From Pseudomonas sp. RIT-PI-r (GTDB taxonomy: Bacteria > Pseudomonadota > Gammaproteobacteria > Pseudomonadales > Pseudomonadaceae): a stretch of 47,236 nucleotides of DNA. Below, in pieces: positions 1 through 8,872 of this stretch. Location: the NCBI RefSeq assembly GCF_001297015.1, contig NZ_LIGE01000026.1, positions 1 to 47,236 on the forward strand, in the 5' to 3' direction. Numbering within the stretch: the stretch's first letter is position 1; every line of letters begins with the position of its first letter. Under the pieces are notes generated by a model. It saw only the letters and a list, made by a program, of their open reading frames with translations. It did not search any database and was not told the DNA's origin. A program made the position numbers and the translations under genes.

Positions 1-126
1 GTCTACTGGAGTAGACATCGTATCGCCCGAATCGACTTGAACTTGCAGATCGTCACGGCAGGTAAGAAGATCTAAAACCGTCCACCATGTCTCCGAACAT
101 GTGTCCACCATGTCTCCGGTACATAC
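1..126 (+). mobile_element. 3' tail of an IS481-like transposase and its end
   Basis: Frame 1 is open from the window edge and stops at 73-75, giving a 24-residue tail that contains VYWSRHRIARIDL. This resembles the C-terminal beta-barrel end of IS481/integrase-core transposases, which often finish with an aromatic-rich strand followed by H-x-IA-x-IDL. Directly after the stop, a 16-bp sequence beginning GTCCACCATGTC occurs twice (80-95 and 103-118), as expected of subterminal binding repeats at an IS end. The element runs off the window, so neither its boundary nor a target duplication can be set. The family assignment is an inference from a short tail. Confidence 0.45.
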
Positions 127-129
127 ACT

Positions 130-287
130 CCCAAAGGGAGAGGGGGCCGACCGAGGTGTCTGGCGTCATACATCGACCTGAAAGATTGAGTCGATTATGG
201 ATTCACAACTTCTGGACCAAGTCGGTGTAGTTCTCAAGCATCCCCCGGTCAGTCCCCTCTCCCTCTGGGAGAGGGCTAGGGTGAGGG
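130..287. repeat. MITE-like / REP composite repeat
   Basis: CCCAAAGGGAGAGGGG at 130-145 is the reverse complement, with one mismatch, of CCCCTCTCCCTCTGGG at 254-269, so about 140 bp is enclosed by near-perfect terminal inverted repeats. The right end continues into GGGAGAGGGCTAGGGTGAGGG. The internal motif GACCTGAAAGAT (175-186) recurs in inverse orientation at 47110-47121. No coding capacity is seen. Similar intergenic sequences are common in fluorescent pseudomonads. Confidence 0.6.
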
Positions 288-383
288 CAAAGGCTTCGGA
301 TCAGACCCAGATCAATGCCACCCCACACACCTTGGCGTATACTCGCCGCGCCCTTTTAGCCCCGCGCGCGCCGGAGAAACCCA

Positions 384-593
384 ATGGATCCAGCATTATT
401 AGAAGAATGGATGATGACCGGTCTGGTCAGCATCCTGATCATTTTCATGGGTTTCATCGTCTGGGATCTGGCGAAGAAGTCCAAGGCCGGGCGCTTTGGC
501 TCGTTCATTCTGTTCTTCGTGCTGGGCCTGGGCGTGGCCGCGTTCATCATCAAGAGTGTGGTGATCGGCCTGATCGAATCCGGCGCTCTATAA
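384..593 (+). CDS. DUF2788 small membrane protein
   Basis: A 69-residue protein that matches the DUF2788 family of short gammaproteobacterial membrane proteins; no function is known to me. It has a polar N-terminus, a hydrophobic helix at about residues 12-29, a basic link (AKKSKAGR) and a second helix at about 38-60, which suggests a two-pass inner-membrane protein. GGAG lies 9 bases before the ATG. A -10-like TATACT sits at 338-343, but no good -35 is visible. The gene converges on rluE and the two overlap by 6 bp (588-593). Confidence 0.85.
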   Translation: MDPALLEEWMMTGLVSILIIFMGFIVWDLAKKSKAGRFGSFILFFVLGLGVAAFIIKSVVIGLIESGAL

Positions 594-1223
594 GCGCGCC
601 GGCACTTCTTTCCACTGGCCCTGATCGAGGCCTTCGATCGTCCAGTCTCCAATCCTGACCCGCACCAGCCGCAACGTCGGCAGCCCGACTGCCGCCGTCA
701 TGCGCCGCACCTGACGGTTGCGCCCTTCGCGAATCACCAACTCCAGCCATGACGTCGGTATGGTCGCGCGAAAGCGTACCGGCGGATTGCGCGGCCACAA
801 CTGTGGCTCATCCAGTTGTCGCGCTTCGGCCGGCAAGGTCATGCCGTCGTTCAACTCGACGCCGTCACGCAGACGTTGCAACTGCTCGGCCGTCGGCACC
901 CCTTCGACCTGTACCCAATAAGTCTTTGCCAGCTTGTGCTTCGGATCAGCAATGCGCGCCTGCAACTGCCCGTCGTTGGTCAACAGCAGCAACCCTTCGC
1001 TGTCACGATCAAGGCGTCCGGCCGGGTAAATCCCAGGCACGTCGATGTAATCCTTGAGCGTCGCTCGCCCTTCGCCGTCGCTGAATTGCGTCAGCACATC
1101 GAACGGTTTGTTGAACAGAATCAGCTTCGGCTCGGCCGGCGGTGCCTTGGCAACACGACGCGGCGAGGAAGACTGAGGCTTCGCGCCGGGACGGCGGGAA
1201 GGTGGACGCGGGGGACGGGACAT
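588..1223 (-). CDS. rluE: 23S rRNA pseudouridine(2457) synthase RluE
   Basis: 211 aa. It converts a uridine of 23S rRNA (U2457 in E. coli numbering) to pseudouridine. The catalytic loop GRLDRDSEGLLLLT is visible, with Asp as the family nucleophile, and so is REGRNRQVRRM near the C-terminus. There is no S4 domain; the first 35 residues are a basic, proline-rich tail, as in RluE-type rather than RsuA- or RluB-type enzymes. The ATG at 1223 is preceded by a T-rich stretch (TTTTTTCTCCCT) without a Shine-Dalgarno, and no better start exists before the conserved KLILFNKPFDVL, so the N-terminus is the least certain part. Confidence 0.9.
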   Translation of the reverse strand: MSRPPRPPSRRPGAKPQSSSPRRVAKAPPAEPKLILFNKPFDVLTQFSDGEGRATLKDYIDVPGIYPAGRLDRDSEGLLLLTNDGQLQARIADPKHKLAKTYWVQVEGVPTAEQLQRLRDGVELNDGMTLPAEARQLDEPQLWPRNPPVRFRATIPTSWLELVIREGRNRQVRRMTAAVGLPTLRLVRVRIGDWTIEGLDQGQWKEVPARL

Positions 1224-1296
1224 AGGGAGAAAAAATATTTAGCGATCAGGGCTGACAATGCTAGTGCCCCGACCGCCAAATGGCCACGACTAACCG

Positions 1297-2760
1297 TTAA
1301 CGGAACGGCGGTTCGTCGAAGCTGCGCAGTTTACGCGAGTGCAGCGAGTTGAGTTCGGTACGCAGCAGATCCACCGCTTCGATGCCGATCTTCAAGTGCT
1401 GGCTGACCGCACGCTCATAAAAAGCGTTGGCCGAACCCGGCAGCTTGATTTCACTGTGCAGCGGTTTATCCGAGACGCACAACAACGTGCCGTACGGCAC
1501 CCGCAAGCGATAACCCTGCGCGGCAATCGTGCCGCTTTCCATGTCCACCGCGACCGCACGAGACAGGTTGATCAGCGGCCGTTCCTGCGCCCAACGCAGT
1601 TCCCAGTTACGGTCGTCGTAAGTCAGCACGGTGCCGGTGCGCAGGCGTTTTTTCAGGTCATCGCCCTTCTCGCCAGTGACGTTCGCCGCTGCTTGCTGCA
1701 GCGCCATTTGCACTTCGGCCAGGGCCGGGATCGGAATGTTCGGTGGCACCACGCGGTCGAGAATGCCGTCGCGACGCATATAAGCGTGGGCCAGCACGTA
1801 GTCGCCGATGGTCTGCGACTGACGCAAACCGCCGCAGTGGCCAATCATCAGCCAGCAATGCGGACGCAGCACCGCGAGGTGGTCGGTGATGTTCTTGGCG
1901 TTGGACGGGCCGACGCCAATGTTGACCAAGGTCACGCCGTGGCCATCGCTGGCGATCAGGTGATAAGCCGGCATCTGATAACGGTGCCAGACCACACCGG
2001 CAGCAATCGCCGACGCTTCGCCGTGATCCATGCCCTTCTCGATGATCACGTTGCCCGGCAACACCATGCGCACGAAACGCGGGTCACTGCGCAACTGCTC
2101 CAGACCATGGACGATGAACTGGTCGACGTAGCGGTGATAGTTGGTCAGCAGAATCCACGGCTGCACATGGCGCCAGTCGCTGCCGGTGTAGTGCACCAGA
2201 CGACGCAGCGAGAAATCCACACGTGCGGCGTCGAACAAGGCCAGCGGCAGCGGATCGGTATTTTCCCAGTCGTAGAGACCGTCGGCGATGCCATCGGTGG
2301 CGGCGGACAGGTCGGTGCTCGGAAACACCCGCGCCAGCACGGCAGCGGTGACGCCGGAGCCGGCCAGTTCATCGCCCTGCTCGACCACGTACGGATACGG
2401 AATGTTCTGCTGGCTGACACCGACTTCCACGGTCACCGTGAAGTCGTGCATCAATGGCGTCAGTTGTTCGAGCAGGTATTTGCGGAAGGCCGCCGGGTGG
2501 GTGACGGTGACGCTGTAGGTACCCGGCAATTGCACCTTGGCGTAAGCGCGGGTGGTCTGCGGGACTTCGCCCTGGCAGTGATAGGTCAGACGCAGTTCGG
2601 GATAACGAAACAGAGCACGCTGCGCAGCGTCGGGCTCGACGCGATCCTTGAGGTAACGCTTGAGCGCCGAGTTCAGCGCAGTGGTGGCCCGCTCATGCAA
2701 CTCGGCCAGACGATCCACGGCTTGTTCGGCGGTTTGAACGACAATAAACGCTTCGGTCAC
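1297..2760 (-). CDS. amn: AMP nucleosidase
   Basis: 487 aa. It hydrolyses AMP to adenine and ribose 5-phosphate in the cytoplasm, helping to set adenylate levels. The N-terminal half is the AMP-nucleosidase regulatory domain. The C-terminal half is a PNP/UDP-type phosphorylase fold with NIGVGPSNAKN, IGHCGGLR and VDMESGTIAAQG, and the final Asp in CVSDKPLHSE. I chose the GTG at 2760 (VTEAFIVV) because AGGA lies 9 bases upstream; an ATG 12 codons earlier lacks a ribosome site and adds residues the family does not have. A 36-bp-arm palindrome lies upstream. Confidence 0.93.
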   Translation of the reverse strand: MTEAFIVVQTAEQAVDRLAELHERATTALNSALKRYLKDRVEPDAAQRALFRYPELRLTYHCQGEVPQTTRAYAKVQLPGTYSVTVTHPAAFRKYLLEQLTPLMHDFTVTVEVGVSQQNIPYPYVVEQGDELAGSGVTAAVLARVFPSTDLSAATDGIADGLYDWENTDPLPLALFDAARVDFSLRRLVHYTGSDWRHVQPWILLTNYHRYVDQFIVHGLEQLRSDPRFVRMVLPGNVIIEKGMDHGEASAIAAGVVWHRYQMPAYHLIASDGHGVTLVNIGVGPSNAKNITDHLAVLRPHCWLMIGHCGGLRQSQTIGDYVLAHAYMRRDGILDRVVPPNIPIPALAEVQMALQQAAANVTGEKGDDLKKRLRTGTVLTYDDRNWELRWAQERPLINLSRAVAVDMESGTIAAQGYRLRVPYGTLLCVSDKPLHSEIKLPGSANAFYERAVSQHLKIGIEAVDLLRTELNSLHSRKLRSFDEPPFR

Positions 2761-2869
2761 GATCAGCTTCCTGTGTTCTGACTTGCAGAGCTTCATCTTG
2801 CCTGCATCGTCGCGTCACGGGAACAGTGGCATGTTGGCAACCGCACAATATATGGGCCACCCCAATACC

Positions 2870-2950
2870 TGTAGGAGCTGCCGAAGGCTGCGATCTTTTG
2901 ATCTTGCTGTTTATAAGATCAAAAGATCGCAGCCTTCGGCAGCTCCTACA
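2870..2950. repeat. GTAGGAGCTGCCG palindrome, copy 1
   Basis: A perfect inverted repeat with 36-bp arms (2870-2905 and 2915-2950) and a 9-bp spacer. It lies between the end of the acyl-CoA dehydrogenase gene and amn, both on minus. The arm core is GCCGAAGGC. Transcribed from either strand it would form a very stable hairpin. Confidence 0.9.
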
Positions 2951-2966
2951 GGGGATATGTGGTGGG

Positions 2967-4616
2967 TCAGAGAATCTGTGGGGTTGAGCGGGTGACGATG
3001 GCTTCGACGTCCAGGCCGCGTGGCAAGGCGCCGTAGACTCGGCCGCCACCGCTCAAGCGGCTGGCAATGAACGCGTCGCTGACCACCGAGTTGCCGGCCT
3101 CCAACAGGAGCTTGGCCTGCAAACCGAGCGCGATGTCTTCGGTCAGTTGCCGCGCCCGGTACTGAATGTCGCTGGTGTCCTTGAACTGCACCTGCAATTG
3201 CTGAATATGCGCAGCCAGCCGCTTATCGCCATGCCCGTCGCCCAACTCGCTGAACAACACATCCAGCACCCCCGGTTCTTTCGACAACGCGCGCAGCACA
3301 TCCAGGCATTGCACATTCCCCGAGCCTTCCCACGTCGAGTTCACTGGCGCCTCGCGGTACAGACGCGGCAGGATGCTGTCCTCGACATACCCGGCACCGC
3401 CCATGCATTCCGCCGCTTCGTTGATCATCCCCGGCGCGCGTTTGCAGATCCAGTATTTGCCCACCGCTGTCACCAGCCGGGCAAATTGCGCTTCGTGGTG
3501 ATCATCCAAATGATCCAGCGCCTTGCCCATGCGCAAACTCAGGGCCAGCGCGGCTTCGCTTTCCAGGGCCAGATCGGCCAGCACGTTCTGCATCAATGGC
3601 TGTTCACTGAGCAGTTTGCCGCCGACCTTGCGGTGCGCGCAGTGGTGGCTGGCCTGGGTCAGCGCCTGACGCATCAACGCGCTGGATCCGACCATGCAAT
3701 CGAAGCGAGTCATCGCCACCATTTCGATAATGGTCGGCACGCCGCGCCCTTCTTCTCCGACCATCCACGCCAGTGCGCCACGGAACTCCACTTCGCTGGA
3801 GGCGTTGGACTGGTTGCCGAGTTTGTTTTTCAGGCGCTGGATATAGAACTGATTGCGCGTGTCGTCCGGACGATGGCGCGGCAGCAGGAAGCAGCTCAAA
3901 CCCTTGTCGGTCTGCGCCAGCGTGAGGAACGCATCGCACATTGGCGCCGAACAGAACCACTTGTGCCCGACCAGTTCATAAGCCTGCCCCGGGCCGCTGG
4001 CGCCGACCGGATAAGCCTTGGTGGTGTTGGCGCGCACGTCGGTGCCGCCCTGTTTCTCGGTCATGGCCATGCCGATGGTCACGCCGGCCTTGTGCGCCAT
4101 GCCGACGTTGCGCGGGTCGTATTCGCTGGCGAGGACTTTCGGCAGCCATTGCTCAGCGATGTTCGGCTGCAAACGCAAGGCCGGCACACTGGCGAAGGTC
4201 ATGGTCAACGGGCAACCGCTGCCGGCCTCGGCCTGGCTGTGCAGATAAGTCATCGAGGCGCGAGCGACGTGGGCCCCATCCTGTGGATGCGCCCATGGCA
4301 GCGAAGTCAGGCCATGCTCGATCGCCGTACGCATCAGTTCGTGATAGGCGGGATGAAACTCCACCAGATCGATGCGATGGCCGTAGCGGTCGTGGCTGGC
4401 AAATACCGGTTTGTTCTGGTTGGCGAGGAACCCCGCTTCCATCAGCGGCCCGCCGGCGAGCGCGCCGTAAGCATCGATCCGCGATTCGGCCCAACCGGCA
4501 CCAAACCGGCGCGACCATTCCTGCAATGGCAGGTCGATGCGGTACAGGTTGATGCCGTCCAGCGACGGCGGCTGGTTGGTGACTTCATGGGTTTCGGCGA
4601 ACTGATGCAGGTTCAT
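2967..4616 (-). CDS. AidB-like acyl-CoA dehydrogenase
   Basis: 549 aa, a flavoprotein of the acyl-CoA dehydrogenase superfamily. Its length, its early PPSLDGINLYRIDLPLQEW segment and its C-terminal region fit the AidB/isovaleryl-CoA-dehydrogenase-like branch (E. coli AidB is about 541 aa) rather than the ~390-aa beta-oxidation enzymes. The FAD-contact motif MTEKQGGTD and the helix ending ECMGGAGYVEDSILPRLYREAPVNSTWEGSGNV are visible. I chose the ATG at 4616 because AGGAG lies 7 bases upstream; an upstream start adds eight unlikely residues. The substrate is unknown, and a role in DNA-alkylation response is only suggested by the AidB resemblance. Confidence 0.87.
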   Translation of the reverse strand: MNLHQFAETHEVTNQPPSLDGINLYRIDLPLQEWSRRFGAGWAESRIDAYGALAGGPLMEAGFLANQNKPVFASHDRYGHRIDLVEFHPAYHELMRTAIEHGLTSLPWAHPQDGAHVARASMTYLHSQAEAGSGCPLTMTFASVPALRLQPNIAEQWLPKVLASEYDPRNVGMAHKAGVTIGMAMTEKQGGTDVRANTTKAYPVGASGPGQAYELVGHKWFCSAPMCDAFLTLAQTDKGLSCFLLPRHRPDDTRNQFYIQRLKNKLGNQSNASSEVEFRGALAWMVGEEGRGVPTIIEMVAMTRFDCMVGSSALMRQALTQASHHCAHRKVGGKLLSEQPLMQNVLADLALESEAALALSLRMGKALDHLDDHHEAQFARLVTAVGKYWICKRAPGMINEAAECMGGAGYVEDSILPRLYREAPVNSTWEGSGNVQCLDVLRALSKEPGVLDVLFSELGDGHGDKRLAAHIQQLQVQFKDTSDIQYRARQLTEDIALGLQAKLLLEAGNSVVSDAFIASRLSGGGRVYGALPRGLDVEAIVTRSTPQIL

Positions 4617-4713
4617 GACGGGGCTCCTTTGGGCAACCAAGGAACTCAGTTAAGCACCGCACCGCAAGCGGTCAAAGTGTCATACCAGCCGAATTTGCGG
4701 CGCTTTTACCCTA

Positions 4714-7068
4714 TTAACAGCACAGAACCCGGCGTTCCAGCGCGGATTGCAAATCTTCGAATTTCACCGGTTTGCTCAGGTAGTCGATTGCAGCCCCCGT
4801 TGCGCAAAGCTCACGATCAGCGTTCAACGCCAGCATGAACACCGGCAGATTGGCGCAGCCCGGCAATGCGTGAATCTGGCAGCACAACGAAGCGCTCTCA
4901 TGGCTCGGCAACTGGCAATCGATCAGCACCGCATCGACCGTTTCACGCTGCAGACAATCGAGCGCAGTCGCGCCGTTGTCGGCGGTACGCACGCGAAAGC
5001 CAAGCTTGAGCAACATGCCACGCATCACCAATTGGTTGACGCTGTTGTCGTCCACCAGCAACACCGTGCAGTCCTGCGGTGCACGCACGCAATCACGCGA
5101 AGACGCAGAAATCGGCGCAGATTCAACCACCGGCAGTTCGAACTCGACATCCAGCTGAAAGCGGCTGCCGCTGCCTGGTTCGGAACGATGGGTGAGTTTG
5201 CCATCGAGCAGCTCGACCAACTGTCGGCAAATCGCCAGACCAACGCCGAGGCCGCCGTATTCACGAGTCATCGAACCGTCGAGCTGGAAAAAACGCTGAT
5301 ACATCGTCGCTTCGCCCAGATCGGTAAAACCGATGCCGGTGTCGATCACCGCAAACGACAGCGCCAGACGATTGCCCGTCGACGGTTTGCCGGTTACTCG
5401 CAGCGCCAGCCCGCCGACACGGGTGAACTTGATCGCGTTGTCCAACAGGCATTCCAGGCATTGCGCCAGTTTGGCGCTGTCGCCGTGCAGGCGATCCGGC
5501 AGCGTCGGCAGCACCTCGACTTTGAAGTCCAGTGACTTGCTCGACGCATTGCCATCGAACTGCACGCGCAACGCCTCGACCACCGCACGCAGGCTGAAAC
5601 TGCCCGGCGCGGCCTTGAGCTTGCCGGCCTGCAATTCGGTGAGGGTGAGGATGCCGTTGACCATGCGCATCATGTCCCGCGCGGAACCGGCGGCGGTTTG
5701 CTGATATTGCTCAAGCTCCGGATCCAGATCGACGGTCTGCATCAGTTCCAGCGAACCGATCACACCGTTCATCGGCGTGCGCAGTTCATGCGTCAGGGTC
5801 GCGAGGAATTCATCCTTGAGCTTGTTGCTGTGGGCCAGTTGCTGGTTGAGCACTTCGAGTTTCTGCCCGGCGTCGTAAAGCGTTTGCGCCTGCTGCTCGC
5901 GCATCGCGTTGATGCGGTCGGCCAGTGCCAGCGACAGCAGCGCCACTTCAATGGCCGAGCCGATCTGACTGGCGTACATGGTCAGGAACACGTTCGGCAG
6001 CAAGCCCAGCACCATCAGCGTGTTGACAATGCCGCCGAGCAGAAACGCCGACCAGGCAATGATGAAGTACCGTGCCACACGCAAGCCGCGCCACCAGGCC
6101 AGAATCCCGGCGGCGAAAATCACCACCGTAAAGGTCAGCGCCAGTATCGTCGCCAGACGCAGCGACAACGCGTAACTGGTCATCAGCGACAAACCAACCA
6201 CCAGCGCGCCGAACGCGATCAGTGCAATCAGCAAGCGATCAAGCCAGCGGCTGTGGTTTTTGGTCTGCAGGAAACTGCGGGCGAACTGACTACCGAACAG
6301 GCCGGCGCAACCGATGAAAAACGGCGTCGCGGCGTTGGCCCACCAAGGGTTATTCGGCCAGAAGTATTCGACCGCTGCACCGTTCACCGACAGTTGATAG
6401 AGGCCGAACGAGGCGATGTAGAAGATGTAATAGAGGTAGCTGGTGTCGCGCACGCTGAGGTAGATGAACAGGTTGTAGACCACCATCCCCAGCAATACGC
6501 CATAAATGATGCCCAGCACATACAGCCGCACCGGCTGGTCCTCGAGGTAGGCGGTGCTTGACCACAACGTTACCGGTGCCTGGATCGAGCCTTCGCTGGC
6601 AAGTCGCAGGTAAACGGTTTGCTGTTGATCCGGTTCAAAGGCCAGGTCGAACAGGTAATTGTTCTGGCGGATCTCACGACTGGCGAACGGCAGCGCATCG
6701 CCAGTTTGCCGGGCGAGGCGGTAATCGCCATTGGCGTCGGCGAGGTACAAATCGAGGTGATCAAGCGGCGGATAAGCCAATTCCAGCAACCAGGTGCGCT
6801 GGGCAGCGGGATTGCTCGGACGATAATGCAGGTCGATCTTCAGCCAGAACGCCGAGCGTGAGTAACCGGCATTCAGCGTGGCTTTATCGTGAAGTTTGAA
6901 ATTGCCGGCGGCAGCCTGCGCGCGAACATCGGCAATGCTCGCCTGACCGCTCGGGTCTTCGAACACTTGCAGCGACCGGCCCAGAGGCAGGCTTTGGGTA
7001 AATTCGTCGAATTCGACGGCGCTCGCCATGAGGGGCAAGCAGAACAGCAACATCAGCAAATAGCGCAT
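4714..7068 (-). CDS. ladS: Hybrid sensor histidine kinase LadS
   Basis: 784 aa. A signal peptide (about 1-17) is followed by a periplasmic 7TMR-DISMED2 sensor domain (about 30-170), seven membrane helices of the 7TMR-DISM type (about 180-390), a short coiled coil, HisKA with the phospho-acceptor His427 in THELRTPMNG, a HATPase domain (LLDNAIKFT, DTGIGF, GLGVGLAI) and one receiver domain with VDDNSVNQ, phospho-acceptor Asp717 in LIDCQLP and Lys in SKPV. Order, length and neighbours match LadS, which in P. aeruginosa feeds the GacS/GacA-RsmA switch between acute and biofilm lifestyles. The same role here is inferred. It is divergent from thiD. Confidence 0.9.
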   Translation of the reverse strand: MRYLLMLLFCLPLMASAVEFDEFTQSLPLGRSLQVFEDPSGQASIADVRAQAAAGNFKLHDKATLNAGYSRSAFWLKIDLHYRPSNPAAQRTWLLELAYPPLDHLDLYLADANGDYRLARQTGDALPFASREIRQNNYLFDLAFEPDQQQTVYLRLASEGSIQAPVTLWSSTAYLEDQPVRLYVLGIIYGVLLGMVVYNLFIYLSVRDTSYLYYIFYIASFGLYQLSVNGAAVEYFWPNNPWWANAATPFFIGCAGLFGSQFARSFLQTKNHSRWLDRLLIALIAFGALVVGLSLMTSYALSLRLATILALTFTVVIFAAGILAWWRGLRVARYFIIAWSAFLLGGIVNTLMVLGLLPNVFLTMYASQIGSAIEVALLSLALADRINAMREQQAQTLYDAGQKLEVLNQQLAHSNKLKDEFLATLTHELRTPMNGVIGSLELMQTVDLDPELEQYQQTAAGSARDMMRMVNGILTLTELQAGKLKAAPGSFSLRAVVEALRVQFDGNASSKSLDFKVEVLPTLPDRLHGDSAKLAQCLECLLDNAIKFTRVGGLALRVTGKPSTGNRLALSFAVIDTGIGFTDLGEATMYQRFFQLDGSMTREYGGLGVGLAICRQLVELLDGKLTHRSEPGSGSRFQLDVEFELPVVESAPISASSRDCVRAPQDCTVLLVDDNSVNQLVMRGMLLKLGFRVRTADNGATALDCLQRETVDAVLIDCQLPSHESASLCCQIHALPGCANLPVFMLALNADRELCATGAAIDYLSKPVKFEDLQSALERRVLCC

Positions 7069-7415
7069 TGAAGCCCCAGCGTGGCTCGTCCGGTTGTGTC
7101 AGGAAGCCCCCCATTCCCTTTGAGTAGACGTAAAACCGGTATTACCTGTTATTGGTTTGGATCCAGACTAGCATAGCCGTTGATGGCCATTGAGCACCAT
7201 TGAAATTTTTCCTACAAAGGCTCTAGAACGGGCGTTCCAGAGCAAAGTAGCGGACTAGAGCTGTTGGGTTGGTCAGGTAGATCAAAAGATCGCAGCCTGC
7301 GGCAGCTCCTACATTGATCTGGAGTTTCCTGTAGGAGCTGCCGCAGGCTGCGATCTTTTGATCTTGCTCCGCCAGCCACACCCGAAAATCAGCTTTGGTG
7401 GTAAGCTCGCGCACC
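7069..7415. other. Divergent ladS/thiD intergenic region
   Basis: 347 bp separate the ladS and thiD starts and must hold promoters for both directions. The ladS-proximal 200 bp is AT-richer than the genes and includes a TATGCT-like hexamer (minus strand, near 7170) without a convincing -35. The thiD-proximal part is largely taken by a palindrome (7280-7363). I looked for a TPP riboswitch before thiD and saw no conserved THI-box segments. Confidence 0.5.
7280..7363. repeat. GTAGGAGCTGCCG palindrome, copy 2
   Basis: Perfect 34-bp inverted arms (7280-7313 and 7330-7363) with a 16-bp spacer. The core is GCCGCAGGC, unlike GCCGAAGGC in copy 1, yet both arms carry the change. It lies about 50 bp before thiD, so any thiD promoter must sit inside, before or just after it. 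Confidence 0.9.
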
Positions 7416-8213
7416 ATGAATATCTACAACTCCCGCCCCGTTGTCCTCTGTCTCTCCGGCCACGACCCAAGTGGTGGCGCCGGCTTGCAGGCAGATATCG
7501 AAGCCCTGCTCGCGCAGGGTTGCCATGCGGCTCCGGCCGTCACCGCCCTGACCGTGCAAGACACCGTCAACGTCACTGACTTCCGCGTCCTCGACCGTGA
7601 GTGGGTATTGGCCCAGGCCAATGCCGTGCTCAACGACTCCGAAGTCGCAGCGGTCAAACTGGGCATGCTCGGCTCGCTGGAGATGGTCGACACTGTTGTC
7701 GAACTGCTCTCGGCGCACCCGCACTTGCCGGTGGTCTGTGACCCGGTACTGCGCGCCGGCGGCGGCGGACGCCTGGGCAAGGACGAGGTCGGCTATGCGA
7801 TGCGCGAGCGTCTGCTGCCGCTGTCGATCATTGCCACCCCTAACCTTCCTGAAGCGCGCATCCTCGCCGAACTGCCTGAGGGCACCGCGGACGAGTGCGC
7901 GGAAAAACTCCTGCCGTTCGTCAAAAACCTGCTGATCACCGGCGGCCATGGCGACGAAACTGAAATCCACAACCGCGTGTACAGCCGCGACGGTCTGCGT
8001 GAAACCTTTATCTGCCAGCGTCTGCCGGGTAGCTATCACGGTTCCGGTTGCACATTGGCCAGCGCATTGGCCGGGCGACTGGCGCAAGGCGAACACCTCG
8101 CCAGCGCCGTGCGCAGTGCACTCGATTACACCTGGCGCACCCTGCGCGATGCCGAACAACTGGGCAAAGGCCAGTTCGTCCCGCGTCGCCTGCCGCTGGA
8201 TTTCTGCTCGTAA
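7416..8213 (+). CDS. thiD: HMP / HMP-phosphate kinase ThiD
   Basis: 265 aa. It phosphorylates hydroxymethylpyrimidine and then HMP-phosphate to give HMP-PP, the pyrimidine half of thiamine. Ribokinase-fold signatures are clear: SGHDPSGGAGLQADI at the N-terminus, VVCDPVLRAGGGGRL in the middle and the anion-hole/catalytic loop LPGSYHGSGCTLASALA near the end. I chose the ATG at 7416 (MNIYNSRPVVLCLSG); an upstream TTG adds seven unsupported residues. The ribosome site is weak (GGTGGTAAG). thiE starts 18 bp downstream and hemL follows, so the three are probably co-transcribed. Confidence 0.95.
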   Translation: MNIYNSRPVVLCLSGHDPSGGAGLQADIEALLAQGCHAAPAVTALTVQDTVNVTDFRVLDREWVLAQANAVLNDSEVAAVKLGMLGSLEMVDTVVELLSAHPHLPVVCDPVLRAGGGGRLGKDEVGYAMRERLLPLSIIATPNLPEARILAELPEGTADECAEKLLPFVKNLLITGGHGDETEIHNRVYSRDGLRETFICQRLPGSYHGSGCTLASALAGRLAQGEHLASAVRSALDYTWRTLRDAEQLGKGQFVPRRLPLDFCS

Positions 8214-8231
8214 CGTCGTGAGGTCTGCCCG

Positions 8232-8855
8232 ATGAAACTACGTGGCCTGTATGCCATTACCGACAGCGAGCTGCTGGCCGGCAAGTTTCTGTCTTATGTA
8301 GAGGCGGCGCTGGAAGGCGGCGTCACCCTTCTGCAGTACCGCGACAAAAGCAGCGACGAGGCCCGCCGCTTGCGCGAGGCCGAAGCGCTGCGCGATCTGT
8401 GCGAGCGCTACAAAACGCAACTGATCATCAACGATGACGCCGAACTGGCGGCGCGCCTCAATGTCGGCGTGCATCTGGGCCAGACCGATGGCCCGCTGTC
8501 GCCGACCCGCGCCCTGCTCGGTTCGAAAGCGATCATCGGTTCGACCTGCCACGCGCAAATCGCGCTGGCCGAACAAGCCGCCAAAGAAGGCGCGAGCTAC
8601 GTCGCCTTCGGCCGCTTCTTCAACTCCAACACCAAGCCAGGCGCGCCGACCTGCAGCCTCGACCTGCTGGACAAAGCCAAGCGCACGTTGCACCTGCCAA
8701 TCTGCGCGATTGGCGGCATCACCCTCGACAACGCCGCCCCGCTGGTGGCCCATGGCGTCGACCTGCTTGCCGTGGTTCACGGTCTGTTTGGTGCCGAAAG
8801 CGCCGCCGAAGTGACCCGTCGCGCCCGCGCGTTCAACGAATTGTTCAAATCCTGA
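8232..8855 (+). CDS. thiE: Thiamine-phosphate synthase
   Basis: 207 aa, a TIM-barrel enzyme that joins HMP-PP to hydroxyethylthiazole phosphate to make thiamine phosphate. Visible motifs are RGLYAITDSEL at the first strand, GGVTLLQYRDK (phosphate and pyrimidine contact), LIINDDAELAARLNVGVHLGQTD, YVAFGRFFNSNTK and the final CAIGGITLDNA phosphate-binding loop. It follows thiD by 18 bp and precedes hemL by 17 bp. Pairing it with ThiD lets the ThiD product be used at once. The length is normal for the family and the ATG start is unambiguous. Confidence 0.95.
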   Translation: MKLRGLYAITDSELLAGKFLSYVEAALEGGVTLLQYRDKSSDEARRLREAEALRDLCERYKTQLIINDDAELAARLNVGVHLGQTDGPLSPTRALLGSKAIIGSTCHAQIALAEQAAKEGASYVAFGRFFNSNTKPGAPTCSLDLLDKAKRTLHLPICAIGGITLDNAAPLVAHGVDLLAVVHGLFGAESAAEVTRRARAFNELFKS

Positions 8856-8872
8856 AGATTGAGAGCCCGATC

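Noticed and set aside
1339..2781. 480-codon open frame on plus, opposite amn
   Set aside because: It lies wholly opposite a well-supported enzyme gene, has low-complexity His/Gln/Arg composition and no family motif. This is a GC-rich codon-bias shadow.
7069..7415. TPP riboswitch before thiD
   Set aside because: The conserved THI-box segments and the P3-type stem were not seen; the region holds a REP-like palindrome instead.
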